From Alphaproteobacteria bacterium (GTDB taxonomy: Bacteria > Pseudomonadota > Alphaproteobacteria > Rhizobiales > Rhizobiaceae), in the NCBI GenBank assembly GCA_017308345.1, contig JAFKFE010000267.1, forward strand, positions 1 through 6,744: a stretch of 6,744 bases of DNA, given 5' to 3'. Below the pieces are notes generated by a model. That model saw nothing but the letters and a program-made list of their open reading frames with translations. It did no database searches and was not told the DNA's origin. Shown one piece after another: positions 1 to 5,241 of the stretch (position 1 is the stretch's first letter; every line of letters begins with the position of its first letter). The position numbers and the translations under genes were made by a program.

Positions 1-15
1 CCGTGCCGACCGTGC

Positions 16-963
16 TCACGGACGGTTTGTCTCCGGCCCCTCCTCCGTCCACGCGCCCGGCTCCATCTCGTTGAAGCAGCCAAGCTGCCGCTTGAACTCG
101 TCGATCAGCCAGGACGCCGCCGGTTTCGGACTGCGGTCGGCCCGGTGCATGGCATAGAGCGGCGAGCGCACCTCGCGATAGGGCTCCAGGTCGAGTTCGA
201 CCAGCCGGCCGCTGGCGAGGTCGTCGGCGATCAGCCAGCGCGGCAGGCCGCCCCAGCCAAGGCCTTCGCGCATCAAGGCATGCTTGGTGCGCACATCCGT
301 CAATCGCCAGGTCCGATAGGCAAACACGCCATAGTCGCGCCCGCGCGTCCGCTCCGACTGGTCGGAGACGACGAGCTGGATGTGCTCGCGCAGGTCCTCG
401 ACGGCAACCGGCTTCGGCAGTTTGGCCAAGGGGTGGTCGGGCGCCGCCGCGGGCACCATCGAGGTGAAGCCGATGCGCAGCAGTGTGACATCGGCATCGC
501 CTTGCAGGCCACCGAAGCCAAGATCCGACTGGCCGTTGACGACCTGGTCGACGATCAGCCCGAGCGAGCCGATATGAAGCCGCAGCGTCACCGCCGGGAA
601 CTGGGCTTCGAAGGCCTTGAGCACGCGCACCAGCGCCGGTGAAGGCAGCGCCACGTCGACAGACACCGCCACTTCCGCTTCCAGCCCTTGCCGGTAGCCG
701 TCGGCGCGCGAGCGGATGCGTTGCAGCACGCCGACCATGCGCCGCGCGTCCTCCAGCATCGCCTTGCCGACATCGGTCAGTTGCGGCTCGCGCACGCCTT
801 CGCGTTCGAACAGTTTCAGGCCGAGCTGCGCTTCGAGATTGGCGATGCCGTAGCTCACCACCGACTGCGCCCGGTTGAGCTTGCGCCCCGCGGCCGAGAA
901 GCTGCCCGCATCGGCCACCGCCACCAGGATTTGGAGCTGATCCAATGTCGGGTTCGGCTGCAT
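16..963 (-). CDS. LysR-family transcriptional regulator
   Basis: The 315-residue protein has the usual LysR length and layout. An N-terminal winged helix-turn-helix spans about residues 7-66 (LDQLQILVAVADAGSFSAAG, then the recognition-helix region RAQSVVSYGIANLEAQLG and LFER). A linker helix follows at about 67-92, then a periplasmic-binding-protein-like effector domain at about 95-300, with the common 'APDHPLA' stretch at 174-180. It should act as a cytosolic tetramer that senses a small molecule and controls the divergent azoreductase gene; the inducer cannot be read from the sequence. The ATG at 963 is favoured because the helix-turn-helix starts right after it, although the ribosome-binding site (GGTAAG just upstream) is weak. 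The gap to azoR holds LysR-type boxes and a TATAAT element, so autoregulation is likely. Family is certain; the target gene is inferred from layout. Confidence 0.93.
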   Translation of the reverse strand: MQPNPTLDQLQILVAVADAGSFSAAGRKLNRAQSVVSYGIANLEAQLGLKLFEREGVREPQLTDVGKAMLEDARRMVGVLQRIRSRADGYRQGLEAEVAVSVDVALPSPALVRVLKAFEAQFPAVTLRLHIGSLGLIVDQVVNGQSDLGFGGLQGDADVTLLRIGFTSMVPAAAPDHPLAKLPKPVAVEDLREHIQLVVSDQSERTRGRDYGVFAYRTWRLTDVRTKHALMREGLGWGGLPRWLIADDLASGRLVELDLEPYREVRSPLYAMHRADRSPKPAASWLIDEFKRQLGCFNEMEPGAWTEEGPETNRP

Positions 964-969
964 GACTTA

Positions 970-988
970 CCATCTATTTTATTGATGG
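970..988. promoter_or_regulatory. LysR-type box CCATC-N9-GATGG
   Basis: CCATC at 970-974 and GATGG at 984-988 form a perfect 5-base inverted repeat around an AT-rich 9-base centre. The inner bases read ATC-N9-GAT, which contains T-N11-A (T973, A985), the classic LysR-family recognition pattern also seen in nod boxes. Its centre (979) lies about 66 bases upstream of the start point predicted for azoR, the typical place for a LysR recognition site. It lies downstream of the predicted LysR promoter, which fits autorepression. Binding itself is inferred. Confidence 0.55.
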
Positions 989-991
989 ATT

Positions 992-1006
992 GTATGCATA
1001 TTATAC
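992..1006. promoter_or_regulatory. Second T-N11-A inverted repeat, GTAT-N7-ATAC
   Basis: GTAT at 992-995 and ATAC at 1003-1006 form an inverted repeat with T993 and A1005 eleven bases apart, again T-N11-A. An 8-base palindrome TATGCATA (993-1000) overlaps it. It sits closer to azoR than the first box, where LysR proteins often have a lower-affinity activation site. It also overlaps the predicted -10 of the LysR gene. AT-rich sequence makes such patterns easy to find by chance, so this one is tentative. Confidence 0.35.
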
Positions 1007-1029
1007 CAGTTATCCTGATAGTCCGGCAA
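1000..1029 (-). promoter_or_regulatory. Promoter for the LysR gene (TTGCCG-N18-TATAAT)
   Basis: Read on the minus strand, a perfect TATAAT lies at 1005-1000, with TTGCCG at 1029-1024 as a -35 match (4 of 6) and an 18-base spacer. Transcription would begin near 993, giving a leader of roughly 30 bases before the regulator's ATG. The predicted start point lies between the two LysR-type repeats, so a bound regulator would block its own gene. Confidence 0.5.
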
Positions 1030-1038
1030 TCCCATATT
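1010..1038 (+). promoter_or_regulatory. Possible azoR promoter (TTATCC-N17-CATATT)
   Basis: A weak -35 (TTATCC, 1010-1015), a 17-base spacer and a fair -10 (CATATT, 1033-1038, 4 of 6) point to a start near 1045. A poor -35 is usual for promoters that need a LysR activator. The box at 970-988 would be centred near -66, as expected. The spacing argument is the main support; the elements alone are weak. Confidence 0.3.
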
Positions 1039-1078
1039 GGCGAGGAAAGTTTCAATCCAACCCCAAGGGGACACCGCC

Positions 1079-1717
1079 ATGTCTATTCTTCTCGTTACGT
1101 CCAGCCCGCGCGGCGATGCTTCGCACTCGACCCGCGTCGCCACCGATCTTGCCCGGAAGCTCATTGCCGCCGATCCGGCCAGCACGCTTGTCGTGCGCGA
1201 TCTGGTCGCCAATCCGCTGCCGCATATCGACCCTGACTATGCCACCGGCATCTACACGCCGGCCGAAGCCCGCACTGCCCGCCAGGCCGAGGTCGTCGGC
1301 GTTTCCGATGCCGTGCTCGACGAGCTTTTCGCCGCCGACACCGTGATCCTGGCCACCGGCTTCATCAACTTCAACATCTCCTCGACGTTGAAGTCCTGGG
1401 TCGACCACGTCGCCCGCTCCGGCAAGACCTTTGCTTACGGCGAAGGCGGTCCGAAGGGCCTCGTCAAGGGCAAGAAGGTCTATATCGTGCTCGCTTCCGG
1501 CGGCATCTATTCGGAAGGCGCCGCGGTGCAGATGGACCATGCGGTCCCCTATCTGCGCAGCGTGCTCGGCTTCCTCGGCATGACCGACGTCGAAGTCATC
1601 CGCGTCGAAGGCGTCGGTATGGGCGCTGATGCCGTCACGGCCGCGCTTGCCAAGGCCACCGCCAAGGTCGACGCGATCGCCGCCGCCACCGCCGGTCACG
1701 CCGCCGTCGCGGCCTGA
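1079..1717 (+). CDS. azoR: FMN-dependent NADH azoreductase / quinone reductase
   Basis: The 212-residue product matches the AzoR (AcpD) family of flavodoxin-like FMN enzymes, which use NAD(P)H for two-electron reduction of quinones and azo dyes in the cytosol. Visible landmarks are the N-terminal beta strand and FMN phosphate loop (SILLVTSSPRG, 2-12, then SHS), the conserved NFNIS stretch contacting the flavin (97-101), WVDHVARSGKTFAYGEGGPKGL (107-128) and the SGGIYSEG loop (140-147). E. coli AzoR has the same order of blocks at similar spacing. The ATG at 1079 is chosen over an in-frame upstream start at 1037 because AAGGGG lies 8 bases before it and the protein then begins exactly where the family does. 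The C-terminal tail (about 199-212) is a low-complexity alanine run. The gene stands alone, divergent from a LysR regulator, and ends in a strong terminator. The physiological substrate is probably a quinone or electrophile, inferred from family knowledge. Confidence 0.92.
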   Translation: MSILLVTSSPRGDASHSTRVATDLARKLIAADPASTLVVRDLVANPLPHIDPDYATGIYTPAEARTARQAEVVGVSDAVLDELFAADTVILATGFINFNISSTLKSWVDHVARSGKTFAYGEGGPKGLVKGKKVYIVLASGGIYSEGAAVQMDHAVPYLRSVLGFLGMTDVEVIRVEGVGMGADAVTAALAKATAKVDAIAAATAGHAAVAA

Positions 1718-1730
1718 TCGCAGACGCCGG

Positions 1731-1771
1731 AAATAAAAGCGGCAGGCGCCCGCCAGCGCCTGCCTCTTTTT
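1731..1771. terminator. Bidirectional intrinsic terminator between azoR and the ROK gene
   Basis: GGCAGGCGC (1741-1749) and GCGCCTGCC (1756-1764) make a perfect 9-base-pair GC-rich stem with a 6-base loop. TCTTTTT (1765-1771) follows on the plus strand. On the minus strand the stem is followed by GC then TTTTATTT (1738-1731). It lies 23 bases after the azoR stop and 25 bases after the ROK gene stop, so one hairpin can end both converging transcripts. Confidence 0.85.
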
Positions 1772-1789
1772 GCGTTCGCCCTTCGGCCG

Positions 1790-2989
1790 CTACAGTGGCG
1801 GCAGCACCACGGCCGGATGGCGGTCCTCGCGCAGGATCAGCCCAAGGCTGTAATCCAGCGCCAGCTTCATGGCGCCGAGCGCGGTTCCGACATCTTCCAG
1901 CGTACTGACGGCGATCGGCGTCGGCCAGGCCAGGTCGCCGGCAACACGCTCGACCTCGGCCGTCATCAGCGCATTGCGCCCGACACCGCCGCCGAGCACG
2001 ATCAACCCTGGATCGAGCATTCCGATGCACCCGGCCGCGAGTCGGCCGATGTCGGCCGCGTGGCGCGACACCGCCTCGGCGGCCGGACGCGACCCGGCCG
2101 ACGCCAGCGCGAACAATTCCTTCGCCGAGTTCGGCGGGACGCCCGCCTCCGCCGGCCAGGTCTGCCGGCTGCGCTCGACCAGCGCCCGGGAGCCGAGATA
2201 GTGCTCGAGCCCTTCGCGGAAAGGCACTTCGCTGGCCGACCATGGAAAGGGCATGCGGCCGACTTCGCCGGCAGCGCCGCCTGCGCCGCGAAACAGCCGG
2301 CCTTCATTGATGAGGCCGAGGCCAACCCGTACGCCGACCTGCAGGAAGGCAAAGGTCTGGTGGCCCTGCGCCGCGCCGAAATGCATTTCGCCGATCGCCG
2401 CGCAGTTGACGTTGTTCTCCAGGATGATCGGCACGTCGATCTTGCGGCGAAGGGCGCGGAGCACCGCATCCGGGCCGTTGCCCTGGCCATTGCCGAGGCG
2501 GCTGTGCGAGACGATACGCGGCACCGCGACAGCCATGCTGCGCAGGATCCGGAAAGTCTTGCCGACCTTTGCCGGGATCGACTTGGCGACCGACAGGACG
2601 ACCGCGCCGATCCCGTCGGTGGTCGCCCCTTCTGGAATACTCTCCTCCACCGTCGCCAAGGGCTGGGCATCCATCGAATAGGCGACTGCGCGCACCTGCG
2701 CGGCGCCGACGTCGATGCCGATCACATAGCCGGCGCCGGGACCGATACCATAGATGGTGGCGGTCCGACCGATGGCGCCGCGCTCCGTCCCGCGCGACGC
2801 GACGAGGCCGAGCGCGCTGAGCTCGGAAACGGCGGCCGACATGGTCGGCTTGGAGAGTTCCAGCATCGAGCCGAGCTTCGGCCGCGTCACCGGCCCTTGC
2901 GACGCCAGCAGGCGCAGCACGGCGCGGGCGCTTTCCGTCAGGCTGGGGATTTCGGATGGAGCCATCTGCGATGCTTGTTCCGCCTTCAT
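1790..2989 (-). CDS. ROK-family transcriptional repressor (NagC/XylR type)
   Basis: The 399-residue product has a winged helix-turn-helix at about 18-75 (SARAVLRLLASQGPVTRPKL, then LELSKPTMSAAVSELSALGLV) followed by a ROK sugar-kinase-fold domain from about 88 to the end. This is the layout of NagC, Mlc and XylR, which bind DNA until a sugar or sugar phosphate is sensed. ROK blocks seen are IDVGAAQVR (92-100), LENNVNCAAIGE (190-201), GRLFRGAGGAAGEVGR (230-245) and VLGGGVG (331-337). Kinase features are degraded: the GGTK-like loop reads GAAQ, the catalytic Asp position holds Asn193, the ExGH histidine is Arg245, and the CxCGxxGC zinc motif expected just after is absent. It is therefore probably a pure regulator. 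The ATG at 2989 has GAGAGG directly against it, unusually close; an in-frame ATG at 2965 is possible. It lies 131 bases downstream of the SIS gene, same strand. Control of the adjoining sugar locus is inferred. Confidence 0.9.
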   Translation of the reverse strand: MKAEQASQMAPSEIPSLTESARAVLRLLASQGPVTRPKLGSMLELSKPTMSAAVSELSALGLVASRGTERGAIGRTATIYGIGPGAGYVIGIDVGAAQVRAVAYSMDAQPLATVEESIPEGATTDGIGAVVLSVAKSIPAKVGKTFRILRSMAVAVPRIVSHSRLGNGQGNGPDAVLRALRRKIDVPIILENNVNCAAIGEMHFGAAQGHQTFAFLQVGVRVGLGLINEGRLFRGAGGAAGEVGRMPFPWSASEVPFREGLEHYLGSRALVERSRQTWPAEAGVPPNSAKELFALASAGSRPAAEAVSRHAADIGRLAAGCIGMLDPGLIVLGGGVGRNALMTAEVERVAGDLAWPTPIAVSTLEDVGTALGAMKLALDYSLGLILREDRHPAVVLPPL

Positions 2990-3120
2990 CCTCTCGGCGC
3001 TCGGCCGGGCGCGGCGGATCGCATATCACGAATCAACCGCGACAATTGCCATTGTGATGCGTTTCGGCGGATTGCGCGAATGCGCCCTTCTGAGAAAACA
3101 AGCCTGGCGGCCGGGAGATA
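2990..3120 (-). promoter_or_regulatory. SIS-to-ROK intergenic gap with an inverted repeat; possible own promoter
   Basis: This 131-base gap separates two co-oriented genes and is long for a simple operon join. It holds an inverted repeat ACAAT-TGCC-ATTGT (3042-3055), loosely flanked by GCATATCAC (3021-3029) and GTGATGC (3054-3060). On the minus strand a weak promoter-like pair TGGCAA-N17-TGATAT overlaps it. Just after the SIS stop, a short imperfect hairpin (3103-3115, CCTGG/CCGGG with one mismatch) precedes TTGTTTTC on the minus strand and could partly end transcription. The ROK gene may thus be transcribed on its own and self-regulated. Each element alone is weak. Confidence 0.3.
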
Positions 3121-4140
3121 CTAAAGCTCCGTCGGCGACCAGGGCTTCAGCTTGGTGTCGGTCTGCCGGTAGCGGAAGGTGATGTCGGTGAGGCCGGCCG
3201 CATCCTGCATGTCCGCGACGATCATCTGCAGCGCGATGATTTCCAGGATGCCGTCCGCCATCGCATTGCCCAGCGCCGGTATGACGATCACGGCGAGCTT
3301 TTCCGTGGCGGCGACATCGGTCCTTCGCGTGACCAGCGCCGAGGGGCAGCCGAAGCCGGCCATATCCTGAGCGATCTTGACCTCGCGGTCGTCGCCGAAG
3401 GCGATCAGGCCGGTGGCCGCGTCCTGCGATTCCATCGGGCCGTGCAGATAATTCAGCGTGTCCCAGCCGGAGGCGGGAACCCGGACCGCCTCGCGGATCA
3501 GCATCGCCGCCTCACCCGCATTGGCAAAGCCGATGCCGGCCCCCACGATATCGATTGCGCCTCGACCTGCCAGCAGCCTTGCCGCCCGGCCGGCGCCCTC
3601 CCAGCCATCGGCCAGCAGCCGCTCGACCGCCGGAGGCAGTCGCGCCCAGTCGAACGAACCGCCGGCGATCCTGTCGACCAGCATGCCGAGCGCGAGCAAG
3701 GTGCCCGTATAACCGGTCGAACTTGCGCCATTGTCGGCGCCCGATTGCATCGCCATCACCGCGCCGGTGATGCCGGCCAGCGGATTGTCGGCGCCGCGGC
3801 AGATGGCAAGGCGCGGATAGGCTTTCGCCTCCAGCATCACATCGGCGATTTCCCGGCTCTGGCCGGAGGCCGACAAAGCGACAAAGGCGTCCGCCGCCGC
3901 ATCCGTCCGGGCATAGAGCTCGGTCGGCACGAAGGCGGAACCCCGCCGGCCGGACTGGCGCAGATAGAACGCGCCGGCAAGCGCCGCCTGGTAGCTGGCG
4001 CCGATGCCGGCAAAGCCGATCGTGCCGCCGGCAAAACCCGACAAGTCCAGAGTTTCGAGCGCCCGCGCCACGGCCTGCCTGCCGACTTCCAGGCTTTCGG
4101 CTTGGCGTGACACCGCGGGCCGGTAACCGATACGCTTCAT
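3121..4140 (-). CDS. SIS-domain sugar-phosphate isomerase/deaminase, GlmS isomerase-like
   Basis: The 339-residue protein has two SIS domains and resembles the isomerase half of GlmS without the glutaminase domain, as in AgaS, NagB-II and FrlB-type enzymes. SIS 1 (about 38-165) shows GFAGIGAS (42-49) and the phosphate-binding ALSASGQSREIADV (88-101). SIS 2 (about 190-320) shows IVGAGIGFANAGEAAMLIREA (198-218), the HGP motif (233-235) and VIVIPALGNAMADGILEIIALQMIVADM (284-311). Where GlmS has GELKHGP, this protein reads LNYLHGP, so the equivalent of the GlmS catalytic Glu appears to be Asn230; this alignment is by eye. The ATG at 4140 is chosen because GGAG lies 8 bases upstream and the protein then has family length, although the frame stays open far upstream through the kinase gene. 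It starts 26 bases after the kinase stop, so the two are almost surely co-transcribed. Ketose/aldose isomerisation with ammonia release is inferred; the exact substrate is unknown. Confidence 0.85.
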   Translation of the reverse strand: MKRIGYRPAVSRQAESLEVGRQAVARALETLDLSGFAGGTIGFAGIGASYQAALAGAFYLRQSGRRGSAFVPTELYARTDAAADAFVALSASGQSREIADVMLEAKAYPRLAICRGADNPLAGITGAVMAMQSGADNGASSTGYTGTLLALGMLVDRIAGGSFDWARLPPAVERLLADGWEGAGRAARLLAGRGAIDIVGAGIGFANAGEAAMLIREAVRVPASGWDTLNYLHGPMESQDAATGLIAFGDDREVKIAQDMAGFGCPSALVTRRTDVAATEKLAVIVIPALGNAMADGILEIIALQMIVADMQDAAGLTDITFRYRQTDTKLKPWSPTEL

Positions 4141-4166
4141 CTTCGATACTCCATCAACATCGGCGG

Positions 4167-5093
4167 TCACCACGCGCGGCCGCGGGACTGAGCCTCGCCC
4201 GCGACAAGGCGCGCGGCCAGCGCCACGGCGCCGATCACCGGCGGCTCGCGCAGCAGAACCACGCGGCTTGCCGGCGACACCGACGCCATGGCCTCGACGA
4301 AAGCCGTCATCAGCATCGGCTGCTCGGCAATGACGCCGCCGCCGGCAACGACCAGCGAGGCATTGGCGCCGCGTTCGATCAGCAGTTGGACGAGCGCGGC
4401 CAGTCCCTCGCCGCCTTCCTTGATGACGCGCGAAGCGAGCGGCGAACCGGCAGTTGCCGCATCGAAGACGGCGTTGGCATAGCGGCCCCAGGCCGCCGCG
4501 CCCCGCGTCTCGTTGAGCAATATGCCGAGCTTGGTCTGGTCGTCGGTTCCGATTTCGCGCATCAGCATGGCAATCAGCGGATCGCCCTCCTGTCCGCGGT
4601 CGAGAGCATGGCGGATCGCCTTGGCGGCCTCGCGCACCAGCGCGGCGGCGCTGCCTTCGTCGCCCAGGATCCAGCCCCAGCCGCCGGCGGCGAGCATCTT
4701 GCCCTCGGCCGTGCGGGCAACCGCGATCGAACCGGTTCCGGCGACGACGCCGATCCCGTCCAGATAGCCGGCGGCGGGCACCATCAGCTCGGCGTCGTTG
4801 ACCACCCGCACGCTCGTCCGCAGGTTCGCCGACAGCAGCGCCTGGAACCGCCGGCATTGCTCGTCCGTGTCGCAGCCATGCGCGCCGACGGCCATTGCCG
4901 CCGGCGCCGACCCGCCGCACAGGTCCGTGACGATCGCCGCCAGTTTCGCCGCGTCGGTCTCCATCTGGCGGACCCGCCACTCGTCGGTCACGAGCGTCTC
5001 GTCGAACAGCACGCTGCTGCCTCGGCGCCCCATGATGCGCGTCTTGGTGCCGCCTATGTCCACGCCCGCCAACAGGTTCTTATCCACGAACAT
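4167..5093 (-). CDS. BadF/BcrA-type sugar kinase (N-acetylglucosamine or glucosamine kinase-like)
   Basis: This is an ASKHA-fold cytosolic kinase of the BadF/BadG/BcrA/BcrD ATPase family, the group that includes mammalian NAGK and bacterial glucosamine kinase GspK. Numbering from the ATG at 5093 (308 residues), it shows phosphate loop 1 (VDIGGTKT, 11-18), the Asp that serves as base in NDAEL (99-103), VAGTGS (117-122), the family hallmark GGWGWILGDEGSA (137-149), and the adenosine-side VVAGGGV (248-254) and PPVIGAVALAA (284-294). All catalytic landmarks are intact. The start is uncertain: GAGAGGA touches the ATG at 5093, a GTG at 5087 has the same Shine-Dalgarno at ideal 6-base spacing (306 residues), and a GTG at 5114 is open but without a clear site. 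It leads the minus-strand unit with the SIS gene. The partner points to an amino-sugar substrate. N-acetylglucosamine versus glucosamine cannot be told from sequence alone. Confidence 0.87.
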   Translation of the reverse strand: MFVDKNLLAGVDIGGTKTRIMGRRGSSVLFDETLVTDEWRVRQMETDAAKLAAIVTDLCGGSAPAAMAVGAHGCDTDEQCRRFQALLSANLRTSVRVVNDAELMVPAAGYLDGIGVVAGTGSIAVARTAEGKMLAAGGWGWILGDEGSAAALVREAAKAIRHALDRGQEGDPLIAMLMREIGTDDQTKLGILLNETRGAAAWGRYANAVFDAATAGSPLASRVIKEGGEGLAALVQLLIERGANASLVVAGGGVIAEQPMLMTAFVEAMASVSPASRVVLLREPPVIGAVALAARLVAGEAQSRGRAW

Positions 5094-5142
5094 TCCTCTC
5101 GCCGGACGGGCCACCCAAGCCCACGCGTCGTTGCAACCGCAT

Positions 5143-5165
5143 TAGTTAGGAAACTTTACAAACTA
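5143..5165. promoter_or_regulatory. 23-base palindromic operator, likely for the ROK repressor
   Basis: The left arm TAGTTAGGAAA (5143-5153) and the right arm TTTACAAACTA (5155-5165) are reverse complements at 9 of 11 positions around a central C (5154). The outer half-sites TAGTT/AACTA and the inner AAA/TTT recall operators of ROK repressors such as Bacillus XylR, which I recall as having TTAGTTTGT-type half-sites. It covers the predicted -10 of the kinase promoter. It also lies around -33 to -55 from the predicted start of the binding-protein gene. The palindrome is directly visible; its assignment to this ROK protein is inferred. Confidence 0.65.
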
Positions 5166-5181
5166 TCTTTCCAGACGGCAA
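5153..5181 (-). promoter_or_regulatory. Possible promoter for kinase-SIS operon (TTGCCG-N17-TAAAGT)
   Basis: On the minus strand TTGCCG (5181-5176) and TAAAGT (5158-5153) are each 4-of-6 matches with an ideal 17-base spacer. Transcription would begin near 5146, leaving a leader of about 55-60 bases. The -10 lies wholly inside the 23-base palindrome, so a bound repressor would exclude polymerase. Confidence 0.4.
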
Positions 5182-5185
5182 GAAC

Positions 5186-5191
5186 TATGAT
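5186..5191 (+). promoter_or_regulatory. Possible -10 element (TATGAT) for the importer operon
   Basis: TATGAT matches the -10 consensus at 5 of 6 bases and sits 51 bases before the binding-protein ATG. No good -35 lies at the right distance: 5162-5169 is poor, and TTTACA at 5155-5160 is too far at 25 bases. The promoter may be weak or need an activator. Confidence 0.3.
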
Positions 5192-5241
5192 TTGATTAAT
5201 CCCGTCAAGGCGCATCAAGCGCGCAATGGGAGATCAGGAAG

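Larger units (their letters stand above)
964..1078. promoter_or_regulatory. Divergent control region between LysR gene and azoR
   Basis: This 115-base gap is visibly more AT-rich than the flanking genes, mainly over 970-1040. It carries promoter-like elements for both directions and two inverted repeats of LysR type, each listed separately. Divergent LysR/target gaps of this size commonly hold the regulator's binding sites. The layout therefore supports control of azoR by its neighbour. Confidence 0.7.
5094..5241. promoter_or_regulatory. Divergent control region between sugar kinase and ABC importer genes
   Basis: This 148-base gap is AT-rich between about 5141 and 5200 and separates the minus-strand catabolic genes from the plus-strand import genes. 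It holds one clear palindrome and promoter-like elements for each direction, listed separately. A shared operator here would let one repressor switch import and catabolism together. Confidence 0.7.

Noticed and set aside
1037..1078. Fourteen-residue N-terminal extension of AzoR from an upstream in-frame start
   Set aside because: The AAGGGG site is placed for the ATG at 1079, and the family begins with the strand directly after that Met.
1052..1699. Minus-strand open frame (215 codons) opposite azoR
   Set aside because: It is antisense to a clear AzoR homologue, has no recognisable domain and runs through the terminator-side end without its own signals.
3074..3085. GCGC-GAAT-GCGC hairpin in the SIS/ROK gap as a terminator
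   Set aside because: The stem is only four base pairs and no T-tract follows on either strand.
1817..3124. Long plus-strand open frame (435 codons) opposite the ROK gene
   Set aside because: Its translation is rich in Arg, Ala, Asp and His with no recognisable domain, and it lies antisense to a well-supported gene. This is a normal by-product of high-GC codon use.
4141..4980. Upstream in-frame extension of the SIS protein, about 280 codons, overlapping the kinase gene in another frame
   Set aside because: The extension is Arg/Gly-rich with no domain, while the kinase frame over the same bases has every catalytic motif. The ATG at 4140 has a proper ribosome site and gives family length.
4107..5195. 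Plus-strand open frame (362 codons) opposite the kinase gene
   Set aside because: It is antisense to a kinase with all family motifs, the product is unlike any known protein, and it would run across the regulatory gap.
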